Part shown: positions 35,463-44,510 of the stretch, piece by piece
Layout: the number at the start of each line of letters is the position of its first letter
Numbering within the stretch: position 1 is the stretch's first letter
Assembly: GCF_000685015.1 (NCBI RefSeq)
Contig: NZ_BAYA01000013.1
Coordinates: forward strand, 62,001 to 126,000
Direction of reading: 5' to 3'
Source of the DNA: Paraburkholderia bannensis NBRC 103871
GTDB lineage: Bacteria > Pseudomonadota > Gammaproteobacteria > Burkholderiales > Burkholderiaceae
Length of the DNA: 64,000 nt
The notes under the pieces: generated by a model
Seen by the model: only the letters and a program-made list of their open reading frames with translations
Databases searched by the model: none
What the model was told of the DNA's origin: nothing
Translations under genes and position numbers: made by a program

Positions 35463-35855
35463 ATGTCTTTGTCCGCCACCGCCCGTCGACGCTTCTCCGT
35501 ATGGCTTGCCCTGCTTGCCATGTGGCTCGTCGTGATCGTGCCGGTGGCGAGCCAGCTGAGGGTCGCCGCCCAGGCCGCGACGCCCGATACCGCGAGCATT
35601 CTGTGCTCGGCGACGGCGGCGCACGACGCCACGTCCGTATCACACCTTCACGCCGACCGTCTCGCGGCTTGCGGCTATTGCACCCTGCTGGCGCATCAGC
35701 CCGCCATGCCCGCCCCGCCTGCCGCTGCGCTCGCGCTTGCCGCGCTCACGATGACGCCGGCAGCCGCACTGCCCACGACACAGCACATCCCCGCCGCCGC
35801 CTTCCCTTCGGGTCGGCCGCGCGCCCCACCTGCCAGCTCCCCTCTCTACGCCTGA
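35463..35855 (+). CDS. DUF2946-family membrane protein
   Basis: A 130-residue protein with an N-terminal hydrophobic segment (FSVWLALLAMWLVVIVPVASQL). Its centre reads LAACGYCTLLAHQPAMP, the cysteine/histidine signature of DUF2946. The family usually sits beside copper-handling genes, and the next gene here is a copper chaperone. The ATG at 35445 is an alternative start; no clear ribosome site is visible for either. A further hydrophobic Ala-rich segment follows the Cys motif. The biochemical role is not known. Confidence 0.75.
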   Translation: MSLSATARRRFSVWLALLAMWLVVIVPVASQLRVAAQAATPDTASILCSATAAHDATSVSHLHADRLAACGYCTLLAHQPAMPAPPAAALALAALTMTPAAALPTTQHIPAAAFPSGRPRAPPASSPLYA

Positions 35856-36012
35856 CATTGCGCGCTGCGTCGCGGTGCTTTCCTGTGCGCCGATTACGTG
35901 ACGGTTGCGCACTCACCGTGCGCCGCCTGGTTTTGCCTGGTTACGCCTGCGTCGATGCGCCATGTCAGCTTCGTCACCCCACACGCTTTCCACTTCGATC
36001 AGGAGAACGATG

Positions 36013-36459
36013 ATGTCTCGCAGCTTCCGCCAATTCGCCCTTGCCATGCCGCTCGCTATCGCGGCGCTTCCCGTTTTTGCCGCGCCGCCCGCCGCCGTGA
36101 AAGTGTCCGACTGCTGGGTTCGCTCGATGCCGGGCAGCGTGCCGTCGGGCGGCTATTTCAAGCTCACGAACACGAGCGCCAAGCCGGTCGACCTGACCGA
36201 AGTCAGCGCCGACGCCTTCGGCATGGCGATGCTGCACCAGTCGCAAAGCAACGGCAGCGCGTCGAAGATGGTCATGGTCGACAAGGCGACTGTGCCCGCC
36301 AACGGCACGCTCGCGTTCGCGCCGGGCGGCTATCACGTGATGTTCGAGGAAGCGAAAAAGCCGCTGACCGTCGGATCGACGATCCCGGTCGTCTTCGATT
36401 TCAGCGACGGCGCGAAGGTCACGGCGCAGTGCGCCGTCAAGAACGCAGCAGGCCAGTAA
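36013..36459 (+). CDS. Periplasmic copper chaperone PCu(A)C
   Basis: A 148-residue exported copper chaperone that helps deliver Cu(I) to cytochrome oxidase. AGGAGA lies seven bases before this ATG (a second ATG is one codon upstream). The signal peptide ends ALPVFA. The copper-binding pattern HMx10MxnHxM is nearly standard: MLHQSQSNGSASKMVMV (with His-Gln in place of His-Met) and PGGYHVMF. DUF2946 precedes it, supporting a copper unit. The 3' end overlaps the convergent amidase by 23 bases. Confidence 0.88.
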   Translation: MSRSFRQFALAMPLAIAALPVFAAPPAAVKVSDCWVRSMPGSVPSGGYFKLTNTSAKPVDLTEVSADAFGMAMLHQSQSNGSASKMVMVDKATVPANGTLAFAPGGYHVMFEEAKKPLTVGSTIPVVFDFSDGAKVTAQCAVKNAAGQ

Positions 36460-37960
36460 CGCCCAGGCGCGACGCAGGCGCATCGGTCACGATCGAACGC
36501 AACGCGTCTGCGCCGTCCACGGCCGCGCTGCGTAGACGCGCCAGATCCGGCACGGGCCGCGCCAGCGCCAGATCGCGCGCAAACGCGGCTTCAAGCGTCT
36601 GCGCGATATCGAGCAGACGCGCGTCGCCGCGCATCGGGCCGATCATCTGGAGCCCGAACGGCATGCCCGCAGAATCGACGCCACACGGCAGCGACAGCGA
36701 CGGATTCGTCAGCACGGTCACGATGTAGGTGAGCGCGACCCAGCGATAGTAGTTTTCGAGCCGCGTGCCGTCGATCGCCTCGCAATGCGGCGTCGTCCAC
36801 TCAAACGGCGTCACGGGCGATACCGGCGACACGATCACGTCATAACGCGCGAAGTGCGCCTGAAACTGCCGATACAGCGCGGTGCGCTGCGTGTCGGCGC
36901 GTGCGACGTCGGCGAGCGTCAGTGCGCTGCCCATTTCATAGTTCGCGCGCGTATTCGCGCCCAGCGACGACGGATCGCGCTCGTAGGTCTCGCGCAGGCT
37001 GCCGACGAACTCCTGCGCACGCACCACGTCGAAGACGCGATGCGCCTCGCGCATGTCGAGCGCGATCGGTTCGCAATGGCCCACCAGCCGCGACAGCCGC
37101 GCGATCTTGTCCCTGAACGCCGCGCGAATCGAAGGATCGACCGCGCACGCGCCAAAGTCCTCCGTATAGCCGACGCGCAATGTCGCCGGATCGATGCGCG
37201 GCGCGGCGGCGAATGCATCGATACGCGCGCTGTAGCTGAGCGGATCGGCGGCGTCATGCCCGGCGAGCGCGGCCAGTTGCAGGCGCACATCGGCGATGCT
37301 GCGCCCCATCGGCCCGCTGACCCAGTTCGGCGCCCAGCCCAGCACGCGGCGTTCGGACGGCACAAGGCCTGGCGACGCCCTGAATCCCACCACGCCGCAC
37401 AACGCTGCGGGAATACGCAGCGAGCCGCCCAGGTCTGAGCCCGTGGCAAGCGGCAGCATGCCAGTCGCCAGCGCAACCGCCGAGCCACCCGATGAACCGC
37501 CTGCGTTCAGGCGCGGGTCGAATGGATTGCCCGTCGCGCCCCAGACGGCGTTGCGCGTGTTCGCGCCCGCGCCCATTTCCGGCACGTTGGTTTTTGCAGC
37601 GACGATGGCCCCGGCCGCACGAAGCCTGGCGACGAAGAGGTTATCGGCGGCAGGCACATGGTCGCGATAAAGCGGCGAACCATACGTCGTCAGCAGCCCG
37701 GCCGTCTCTTCCAGATCCTTCACGCCGATCGGCAAACCGTGCAGCAAGCCGGTCGCCTCGCCGCGCGCGACGGCCTGTTCCGCGCGTTGCGCCTCGCTGC
37801 GTGCGCGCTCGAACGCGGTGGCCGCGAGCGCGTTGACGGCGGGCTCGATGGCTTCGATGCGCGCAAGGCACGCATCGAGCAATTCGACCGGCGACAACTC
37901 GCCCTGACCGATCAAGCGGCGCGCCTCGACGGCGGATAAATCAGGCAGCGCAGCGGACAT
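36437..37960 (-). CDS. Amidase, amidase-signature family
   Basis: A 507-residue cytoplasmic amidase. The catalytic Ser-Ser-Lys triad is visible: Lys in GLPIGVKDLEETAGL and the two Ser in AGGSSGGSAVALATGMLPLA with GSDLGGSLRIPAALCGVVGF. It is last in the leftward cluster of an ABC importer, a second amidase and a GntR regulator. The substrate is unknown. Confidence 0.9.
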   Translation of the reverse strand: MSAALPDLSAVEARRLIGQGELSPVELLDACLARIEAIEPAVNALAATAFERARSEAQRAEQAVARGEATGLLHGLPIGVKDLEETAGLLTTYGSPLYRDHVPAADNLFVARLRAAGAIVAAKTNVPEMGAGANTRNAVWGATGNPFDPRLNAGGSSGGSAVALATGMLPLATGSDLGGSLRIPAALCGVVGFRASPGLVPSERRVLGWAPNWVSGPMGRSIADVRLQLAALAGHDAADPLSYSARIDAFAAAPRIDPATLRVGYTEDFGACAVDPSIRAAFRDKIARLSRLVGHCEPIALDMREAHRVFDVVRAQEFVGSLRETYERDPSSLGANTRANYEMGSALTLADVARADTQRTALYRQFQAHFARYDVIVSPVSPVTPFEWTTPHCEAIDGTRLENYYRWVALTYIVTVLTNPSLSLPCGVDSAGMPFGLQMIGPMRGDARLLDIAQTLEAAFARDLALARPVPDLARLRSAAVDGADALRSIVTDAPASRLGVTGLLRS

Positions 37961-38002
37961 GCGGATCCTTGAAGACAGCGCGTCGCACGCGTGCGCCGGC
38001 CA

Positions 38003-38668
38003 TCACGCCGCCAGCGCGCGCGCAGATTGATCGACGCACGCGACGATGGCATCGCGCGTATTGAGCAGGTGCACGCGCGTCTGCTCATGCACGGCGGCGG
38101 TGTCGCGCGCGCGCCAGGCCGTGAGCAGTTGCGCGTGCTCGTCGTTGTTGCTCGCCATGATGTCGGGCTGCACGTAGAGCGACAGCGACACATAAGGGCG
38201 CGCCAGCAGCGAAAGCCCGCGCACCACCTCGAACAGACGCGTTTCGCTTTCGCATTGCATCAGGTGCTGATGGAAGTCCTCGTTGAGCAAGGCCCACTGT
38301 CCCGACCCAGGCGTCACCGCGCTCATGGCTTCGTGGCTCGCCTGCGCGGCGTCGATCTGTTCGGCGCTCGCATGCAGACACGCGCGTGCGGCCAGCATCG
38401 GCTCCAGCATCATGCGCAACTCGTAGATCTCGCTGACGTCGCCCGCCGTCAGGCCGCGCACTTCGACGCCCTTGTTCGGGTCGATCGCGACGAGCCCCTC
38501 GGCGCGCAGATCGCGGAATGCCTCGCGCACCGGCGTCGTGCTCACGCCCAGGCGCTTCGCTACCTCCTCCTGACGCAGCCGCGTGCCCGCCGCGTACACA
38601 CCCTGCAATATCTCCGCGCGCAGCGTGCCGAGGACATATTCCTGAATCGTGCGATACGGTCTGGCCAT
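38003..38668 (-). CDS. GntR-family (FadR/FCD) transcriptional regulator
   Basis: A 221-residue regulator with an N-terminal winged helix (LRQEEVAKRLGVSTTPVREAF, then LRAEGLVAIDPNKGVEVRGL) and an all-helical FCD ligand domain (EIYELRMMLEPMLAARACLH, with later His residues in FHQHLMQCE). It lies between the two amidase genes, so it likely senses the imported amide or a product and controls the cluster. Confidence 0.9.
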   Translation of the reverse strand: MARPYRTIQEYVLGTLRAEILQGVYAAGTRLRQEEVAKRLGVSTTPVREAFRDLRAEGLVAIDPNKGVEVRGLTAGDVSEIYELRMMLEPMLAARACLHASAEQIDAAQASHEAMSAVTPGSGQWALLNEDFHQHLMQCESETRLFEVVRGLSLLARPYVSLSLYVQPDIMASNNDEHAQLLTAWRARDTAAVHEQTRVHLLNTRDAIVACVDQSARALAA

Positions 38669-38710
38669 GATGTGTCGTCTCCCGGATTGATTTTCTGTGC
38701 GGCGTTCCCG

Positions 38711-40036
38711 CTATGCCGTAGCTTCCGCGCTGGCTGGCGGCGCTAGCTCGCGACGTGCGCCGATTACCTGCTCGATCCAAGCGGCCACACGCAGTGTCGC
38801 GAGGTCTTCGCCGAACGCGCCGATCGTCTGGAAACCGAGCGGCAGGCCGCTTGCGCTCCAACCCGACGGCACCGTCACCGCAGGCACGCCCAGCAGGCTC
38901 CACGGCGCGCAGAAAGTAGGGTCGCCGGTATCGTCGAGCCCTTCGGGCGCTGTGCCCGTAGCCGGCACGCTCACGAGCGCATCGCAGCCCGCCATCAGTT
39001 CGGCCGAGCGCGCACGTAGTTGCGCCTGCAACGAAAGTGCAGCCTCATAGCGCGCTTGCGGCATGGCGGCTCCTTCGTCGATCAGCGAACGCATATGAGC
39101 GCTGAGCTGGTCGCGATGATCGCGCGCTTCGGCCGCCACCGCATGGCCTGCTTCCACACGCAGAATGACCTGCAAGGCATCGACAATCTGCGCAAGGTCG
39201 GCGTCGAATTCGATCTCCGTCACGACGGCGCCCGCAGCACGCAAACGCGCGAGTGACGTTTCGAAATTCGCTTTCTGCTCGTCCTGCAAGCGTTCATCGA
39301 ACGGCGTGCGCACGACGCCCAGACGCGGTGGCGCGCCCAGCGGCGCGAACCACGTGCGCCACGCCTGGACGCTGTCGACGGCGTCGGCACGCTTCGCCAC
39401 GAATAGCGCATGGGCCAGCGCGGCCACTTCCACGTCGCGGGCAAAGAAACCGATGTGATCGAGCGACGCCGCGAGTGCATGCACGCCTTCGCGCGAAATC
39501 GTGCCGTAGCTCGGCTTGTAGCCCACCGCGCCGCAATAGGCGGCGGGCCGGATCACCGAGCCCACCGTCTGCGTGCCGAGCGCAAGCGCCACAATGCCCG
39601 CCCCCACCGACGCCGCCGAGCCGCTCGACGAGCCGCCTGGCGTGTGGCCCTCGCGCCAGGGATTCACCGTCGGCCCAGGCTGCCGCCACGCGAATTCGGT
39701 CGTCACCGTCTTGCCGAACACGAGCGCGCCCAGTGCGCGCAACTGCGCGACGACCGGCGCGTCGGCCTGCGGGCGATGGCTACGCCAGATCGGCGAACCG
39801 TACGACGTGGGCATGTCCGCCGTATCGATCAGGTCTTTCACGCCGACGGGCAAGCCCGCAAGCGGCGCGCAGGCGTCGGGCTCGACATACGAATCCGGCC
39901 GGTACGTGAAAGCGCGCAACGACGGTTCGAGCACCTCGGCACGCGCTACCGCGGCGTCGATGCGTGCGCGGGTCGCGGCCACGTTGCCGCGCTGCTCGAT
40001 CAGCGTCGTTACGAACGACGGTCTGGCTTCGTTCAT
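38711..40036 (-). CDS. Amidase, amidase-signature family
   Basis: A 441-residue amidase beginning MNEARPSFVTTLIEQRG. The catalytic Lys is in GLPVGVKDLIDTADMPTSYG, and the Ser pair in TPGGSSSGSAASVGAGIVALA with GTQTVGSVIRPAAYCGAVGY. It is clearly different from the other amidase of the cluster, so the two may act on successive or different substrates. It follows the substrate-binding protein gene by about 60 bases. Confidence 0.9.
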   Translation of the reverse strand: MNEARPSFVTTLIEQRGNVAATRARIDAAVARAEVLEPSLRAFTYRPDSYVEPDACAPLAGLPVGVKDLIDTADMPTSYGSPIWRSHRPQADAPVVAQLRALGALVFGKTVTTEFAWRQPGPTVNPWREGHTPGGSSSGSAASVGAGIVALALGTQTVGSVIRPAAYCGAVGYKPSYGTISREGVHALAASLDHIGFFARDVEVAALAHALFVAKRADAVDSVQAWRTWFAPLGAPPRLGVVRTPFDERLQDEQKANFETSLARLRAAGAVVTEIEFDADLAQIVDALQVILRVEAGHAVAAEARDHRDQLSAHMRSLIDEGAAMPQARYEAALSLQAQLRARSAELMAGCDALVSVPATGTAPEGLDDTGDPTFCAPWSLLGVPAVTVPSGWSASGLPLGFQTIGAFGEDLATLRVAAWIEQVIGARRELAPPASAEATA

Positions 40037-40097
40037 CCTGTTCGTTCCATTCGAGGCGTCCGCGCAAAACGCGGACGCGATGTTTGCTTCGCCATGC

Positions 40098-41066
40098 TTA
40101 CTTCTTCGCCGCCGACGCTGCAAACGAATTGTCGACGGCGCTCGCATACGTCACGCTGCCCGGCTTGATATTGCCGATCGACTCCTGCAAGTCCAGCGCG
40201 TTGCGAAACGCCTGCTCGGAAATCTCGGGCGTCGGCGCGTAGATGTTCTGGTCGATCAAACGCCCCACCGCCGCATCGACGATCTTCGCGTCGAGCGAGG
40301 GAAACTCGGACTTCGCCACCGCCTTGGCCGTTTCCGGCGACTGATGGATGAGCGCCTCCGCTTCGCCAATCGACTTCACGAAAGCGGCCACCATCTGCGG
40401 CTTGTCCTTGATGGTCGACGCCAGCGTGTCGATGGTCGAGAACGCATAGCCGCCGGGATACGCCTTCGGGAAGCCATACACGACCTTGTAGCCCTGCGCG
40501 ATGCCGGTATCGGCCTGCGGCTCATAGACCGCGGCCGCCTGGCTGCGGCCCGCGCTCACGGGTGCAAGCTCGGTGCCAAGCTGCACCGTATTGAGCGACA
40601 CCTTCTCGATCTTCTGATCCTTGATGAGGCGTTGCAGCAGGTACGTGCTGGTCGATGGCGGCAACGCCGTGGCCACGCTCTTGCTCGACATGTCGCCGGG
40701 CTGATGCACGCCCGCATCGGGCGGCGCGATCACCCACACCGGCACGCCCGCGACCACGTTCGCCACGGCCATCACGTTCGCGCCCTTGAGGTTGGCGAGC
40801 ACGGCCGTCATCGGATCCTGCAGCGAAAAGTCCGCATGGCCGCCGATCACCGCCGCCACGCCCGCCGCGCCGCTGCCCGCCGTCACCTTCTTCACGTCCA
40901 GGCCGTTCTTCGCGAAGATGCCCTTGTCGATCGCCACGTAGAGCGGCAAATACTGGATCGACTGGAACGCCTGATAGACCGTCACTGGCTCCGCCGCCTG
41001 CGCGCCAGCCTGCACGCTCAAACCCGTCACTGCTGCCGCCAATGCAATCGCGCTTACTCGTTTCAT
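40098..41066 (-). CDS. ABC transporter substrate-binding protein (nitrate/taurine/NMT1-like)
   Basis: A 322-residue periplasmic binding protein with a signal peptide (MKRVSAIALAAAVTGLSVQAGA). The mature part has SsuA/NMT1-type features: QSIQYLPLYVAIDKGIFAKNG, then AGVAAVIGGHADFSLQDP. GGAAGG lies seven bases before the ATG, which overlaps the permease stop. The ligand is presumably the substrate of the neighbouring amidases. Confidence 0.88.
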   Translation of the reverse strand: MKRVSAIALAAAVTGLSVQAGAQAAEPVTVYQAFQSIQYLPLYVAIDKGIFAKNGLDVKKVTAGSGAAGVAAVIGGHADFSLQDPMTAVLANLKGANVMAVANVVAGVPVWVIAPPDAGVHQPGDMSSKSVATALPPSTSTYLLQRLIKDQKIEKVSLNTVQLGTELAPVSAGRSQAAAVYEPQADTGIAQGYKVVYGFPKAYPGGYAFSTIDTLASTIKDKPQMVAAFVKSIGEAEALIHQSPETAKAVAKSEFPSLDAKIVDAAVGRLIDQNIYAPTPEISEQAFRNALDLQESIGNIKPGSVTYASAVDNSFAASAAKK

Positions 41067-41881
41067 CGTGATGCCTTCCATGAAATGACCTTTGCTTCCG
41101 TGAATTGAACGATCCAGCCCAGCAGCGTCGCCATCAGCGTGAGCACGATAATGCCGAGCCACACCGTATTCAGGTCGAACAGCGACCCCGCGACGAACAC
41201 CTCGTGACCGAGCCCGGCCTGCGAAGCGATGTACTCGCCCACCACCGCACCGATCAACGCAAAGCCGATATTCACGCGCAGCGTCGAGAACACCCACGGC
41301 AACGCGCCGGGCACGATCAGCTTCGTGAAGATCATCCAGGGCTTCGCATTGAAGGAGCGGAACAGATTGAGCAGATCCTTGTCGACTTCGCGCGCGGCGG
41401 CGCACGAGGAAATCATCGCCACGGCAAACGTGGAAATGCCCGCGAGCCAGACCTTCGACGTCATGTCCGAACCGAACCAGATCACGATGAGCGGCCCGAG
41501 CGCGATCTTCGGAATACTGTTCAGGATCACTGACAACCCTTCAGCCACGCCTGAAACACGCGGCACGAACCAGAGCAGCAACCCGAGCCCGATGCCCAGG
41601 CCGCTGCCCACCACGAGGCCCACGACGGTCTCATAGAGCGTCACGAGCGTATCGGGCACCAGCGTGCCGCCGTTGAAACCTTGCTGCGCGGCCAGCCAGA
41701 TGCCGGCGGGCGAGCCGAGCAGCTTGCCGTTGATCCAGCCCGCCGACACCGCCACCTGCCAGAGCGCGATCAGCGCAATGACGATGAGCGCCACAGCGCC
41801 CGTGGTGCCGAGACTGACCGCGCGACGCGGCTTCGCGCGCCGGCGCTGCGGCGCTGGAGAGGAAATCGCGACGTCGCTCAT
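41063..41881 (-). CDS. ABC transporter permease (TauC/SsuC type)
   Basis: A 272-residue inner-membrane permease with about six helices. The ATPase-coupling loop is visible as NLFRSFNAKPWMIFTKLIVPG, shortened here to FNAKPWMIFTKLIVPGA. It overlaps both the ATPase gene upstream and the binding-protein gene downstream by 4 bases. Confidence 0.9.
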   Translation of the reverse strand: MSDVAISSPAPQRRRAKPRRAVSLGTTGAVALIVIALIALWQVAVSAGWINGKLLGSPAGIWLAAQQGFNGGTLVPDTLVTLYETVVGLVVGSGLGIGLGLLLWFVPRVSGVAEGLSVILNSIPKIALGPLIVIWFGSDMTSKVWLAGISTFAVAMISSCAAAREVDKDLLNLFRSFNAKPWMIFTKLIVPGALPWVFSTLRVNIGFALIGAVVGEYIASQAGLGHEVFVAGSLFDLNTVWLGIIVLTLMATLLGWIVQFTEAKVISWKASR

Positions 41882-42732
41882 GCTGGGGCTCCCGCGTGCT
41901 GGATGGTGTGGCTGCGCAGTCCGTTCCAGACGCGCGAATGGAAAGTGCGAAACTCGGGCGCTTCGCGCGCGGACACCGCCGTGCGCGGGCCGTGGGTGGT
42001 GAGGCGCACGTCGATATCGTCTTCGATGCGCGCCGGGCGGCCGCCCAGCAGGATCACGCGGTCGCTCATGGCGATCGCTTCCTCGATATCGTGCGTGACG
42101 AGCACGACGCTCGTGCCGCTCTGCTCGCGCAACGCCATGACATCGTCTTCCAGCGCGAGGCGCGTTTCGTAGTCGAGCGCGGAAAACGGCTCGTCGAGCA
42201 GCACGAGCGTGGGATCGACCAGCAGCGTGCGGGTGAGCGCCACGCGCTGGCGCATGCCGCCGGAAAGCGAATGCGGATAGGCGTCAGCGACCGCAGCGAG
42301 GCCGTAGCGCGACAGCATCTGGCGCGCACGTTCGTAATCGGCGGGCTTGACCTTGCGATACAGCTCGATGCCGAGCACCGCATTTTGCAGCACCGTGCGC
42401 CAGGGCATCAGCAGGTCTTTCTGCAACATATAGGCAATGCGCCCGGCGCTGCCGTCTGCGCGTGCGCCTGCGCTGATGTGGCCCGACTGCGGCTTGATCA
42501 GGCCGGAAACGAGATTGAAAAGCGTACTCTTGCCCGCGCCGCTGCGGCCGACGATCGATACGATCTCGCCGCTGCGCACGCTGAAATCGAGGCGCTCGAA
42601 GATCGGCACGTCGACACCATCGGCAGTACGAAACGAATGGCTGAGCTGCTGAACCTTCAGGCGGTCCGTTCCCGACGTATACGTCGATGCATTTTCCCCT
42701 GCGACAGGGGATGCAATGGCAGAGACACTCAT
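41878..42732 (-). CDS. ABC transporter ATP-binding protein (TauB/SsuB type)
   Basis: A 284-residue ATPase. I chose the ATG of MSVSAIASPVAG because GAGG lies seven bases upstream; ATGs four and two codons earlier are alternatives. Walker A is GRSGAGKSTLFN, the signature LSGGMRQRVALTRTLL, Walker B VLLDEPFSALD and the switch His is in VLVTHDIEEA. It is the first gene of the importer-amidase cluster. Confidence 0.93.
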   Translation of the reverse strand: MSVSAIASPVAGENASTYTSGTDRLKVQQLSHSFRTADGVDVPIFERLDFSVRSGEIVSIVGRSGAGKSTLFNLVSGLIKPQSGHISAGARADGSAGRIAYMLQKDLLMPWRTVLQNAVLGIELYRKVKPADYERARQMLSRYGLAAVADAYPHSLSGGMRQRVALTRTLLVDPTLVLLDEPFSALDYETRLALEDDVMALREQSGTSVVLVTHDIEEAIAMSDRVILLGGRPARIEDDIDVRLTTHGPRTAVSAREAPEFRTFHSRVWNGLRSHTIQHAGAPA

Positions 42733-42766
42733 GGGCATCCTCATCGGTACGTGGCGTACATTTGCG

Positions 42767-42776
42767 CTGTGCACAA
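42767..42776. promoter_or_regulatory. Possible GntR operator upstream of the importer-amidase cluster
   Basis: CTGTGCACAA contains the 8-bp palindrome TGTGCACA, with a related TGCACAG a dozen bases further. It lies about 35 bases before the ATPase start. The link to the cluster's GntR protein is only positional. Confidence 0.25.
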
Positions 42777-42948
42777 CGCATAATGCACAGTCAAAAAAAC
42801 GCGACGCAAGGGAAAAAATAATTCCCGCGCAATCGGGAATTACCTGCACGGTGATGGTGCGGTGAGTGTCTGTTCGGGGTGCGCGGGCGCGATGGAGGTG
42901 CGGGTTGGGGTGGGTTTTGGTGCGGACGGGGGTGGTGTTGCGTAGGGG

Positions 42949-43710
42949 CTATCTGGATTGTTGCGCTTCGCGTTTGTTTTTGCGCATTTCGGGTGTGAGG
43001 TAGGGATAGTCTCGGGATAAATAGATACTCTCCAGCCGCTGCACTGTGCCGGGAGGATCAGTCCTCGACCACCTGAGATAGGTCACAACGACGTCAACGG
43101 GAAAGCGGCTATGTTGCGTCTCCTTGGCACGATACCTGTATGAAATGACCGTTCCTGTTGGCGTAAGCTGGATTCCATCCGCAGGCAATCTGTTTTTCTT
43201 CCCAGCTGTATCGACCCAGAAGTCCTCGACCTGAATAGTTTGTTTGATTTCGTCAATTGAGATCCCTTCAACGGATTTTCTGAAGAACAGGTCAAAACTG
43301 TAGGGAACAGCGGATACATTGAGTCTGTCGTCCGCCAGATCGAGCGGATCGTCTCTTTTTTCTATTTCAATATCTGAATTTGGTATCTCTTTATTTGAGA
43401 ATATAAATTTCTCACATATCATTGATTCACACAAATTTCTTCTATCAATAAATTTACCAAACGCTACGTTTCCTTCGAATCCATGTGCGTCATCCCGGAG
43501 TGTTTTCATAGCCTCATCTATTGCATTCAACACTGCGACCTTCCCTGACCGCGTGAGTTTTCTATCCATTGCCGTTGACTCCAATCCGCCTGATATTTTG
43601 CTCGCAGTAACTTGTGCAAACGCCGGGATTGAGGACAAAAGTATGGTCAGGGTCGTGCCAGAATTGATCAACTGCATTCTTAGTCGCATAGAATTCACAC
43701 GTGTACGCAT
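42949..43710 (-). CDS. Secreted T6SS immunity-like protein, copy 3
   Basis: A 253-residue protein, third of three related genes after the VgrG effector gene. A signal peptide is visible (about MRLRMQLINSG through SSIPAFA, then QVTASK), so it should be periplasmic. It shares long blocks with copy 1: GISIDEIKQTIQVED, YRYRAKET, SRFPVDVVVTYL and RLESIYLSR. The start could also be the ATG at 43689, which aligns with copy 1. I know no domain name for the family. Position behind an evolved VgrG, a periplasmic location and duplication fit immunity proteins. Its first 130 bases also encode, in another frame, a relic of an effector C-terminus. Base composition is AT-rich compared with the flanks. Confidence 0.65.
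   Translation of the reverse strand: MRTRVNSMRLRMQLINSGTTLTILLSSIPAFAQVTASKISGGLESTAMDRKLTRSGKVAVLNAIDEAMKTLRDDAHGFEGNVAFGKFIDRRNLCESMICEKFIFSNKEIPNSDIEIEKRDDPLDLADDRLNVSAVPYSFDLFFRKSVEGISIDEIKQTIQVEDFWVDTAGKKNRLPADGIQLTPTGTVISYRYRAKETQHSRFPVDVVVTYLRWSRTDPPGTVQRLESIYLSRDYPYLTPEMRKNKREAQQSR
43562..43690 (-). pseudogene. Relic of an effector C-terminus, overlapping immunity copy 3
   Basis: Read in the frame that corresponds to the VgrG gene, this stretch gives YATKNAVDQFWHDPDHTF, then VLNPGVCTSYCEQNIRRIGV and NGNG with a stop. That is collinear with the last 42 residues of the VgrG effector (YATENAVDQYWHDPEHSF and so on), with the stop at the same place. It has no start codon of its own and is preceded by a stop a few codons upstream. 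Of the 24 base differences from the VgrG copy, I count 17 at third positions of this frame, 4 at first and 3 at second. It is therefore the tail of a once-functional second effector rather than chance. Confidence 0.75.
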
Positions 43711-43742
43711 AGTCTTAATACGATTGAATACTTCAATTAAAA

Positions 43743-44510
43743 TCAGATAACATCACCTCCAAAGCATTCTGCGCCGGGATTATCTGTATTACTCTTACGA
43801 ATTTTCGGCGAAACCGCAGGAGCTACCCGCCGGACTATCACCTCATCCAATTTTTGTCCGACGCGCCCTAGTTCGTTGTCTGGTGGATCAATCAGATACA
43901 ATTCAACATCGACGGGAAACCGACTTGCATCATGTGTATTTGCCCGATACCTGTAAGCATGAACTCGCGTATTCGGGGGAATTCTCGGCAAAAGTTCATT
44001 TCCTTCGTATTTCCCTCCATTTGAGTCAACCCAAAACGTTGCGAGATCAAGCCTTCGCTCGATCGTAACTCGATCAATTCCAGAGACCGAGGGATCAAAG
44101 CGGATACTGAAGTATTGAGGCACAACAACGGCGTTCAATTCCTTGCACGATTTCTCCCGCGATGCGGACGTGATGAATGCCGTCACATGCGCGACCGAAA
44201 GAGCCATCACCTGAAATTTGTACTCGACTCCCTGTCCTCCCTGCTGCTTTCCGGTACTTCGAAGCGTCCCAAATTTTCCATCATCTGGGTCAAAGCGTGC
44301 ATCGTCTCGCATCACTGCCATTGCCTGATCGAATATTTCGAATAGCGCCTCTCTCTGCTGACTGGAAATAGAGTCAGCCATTCCGAAGTTCTCCGATGAA
44401 CTGGATGGTATTCCTGTCGTCTCCTGTGCACGGAGCTGCGTCAGACCGAAATCGACGGCCATCCCAATAATCGTCAACCGTGAAACCACATTAGCAAGCA
44501 TCTTCTTCAT
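43743..44510 (-). CDS. Secreted T6SS immunity-like protein, divergent copy 2
   Basis: A 255-residue protein related to copies 1 and 3 but much more distant. Shared features are the start MKKM, a signal peptide (ending near LTQLRAQ), a helical region (LFEIFDQAMAVMRDDARF), then FWVDSNGG, YRYRANT and SRFPVDVELYL at matching places. It has Cys residues the others lack (KSCKEL, AECFGG). Such divergence between neighbours suggests that it protects against a different effector variant. It lies in AT-rich DNA between the two closer copies. Confidence 0.6.
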   Translation of the reverse strand: MKKMLANVVSRLTIIGMAVDFGLTQLRAQETTGIPSSSSENFGMADSISSQQREALFEIFDQAMAVMRDDARFDPDDGKFGTLRSTGKQQGGQGVEYKFQVMALSVAHVTAFITSASREKSCKELNAVVVPQYFSIRFDPSVSGIDRVTIERRLDLATFWVDSNGGKYEGNELLPRIPPNTRVHAYRYRANTHDASRFPVDVELYLIDPPDNELGRVGQKLDEVIVRRVAPAVSPKIRKSNTDNPGAECFGGDVI

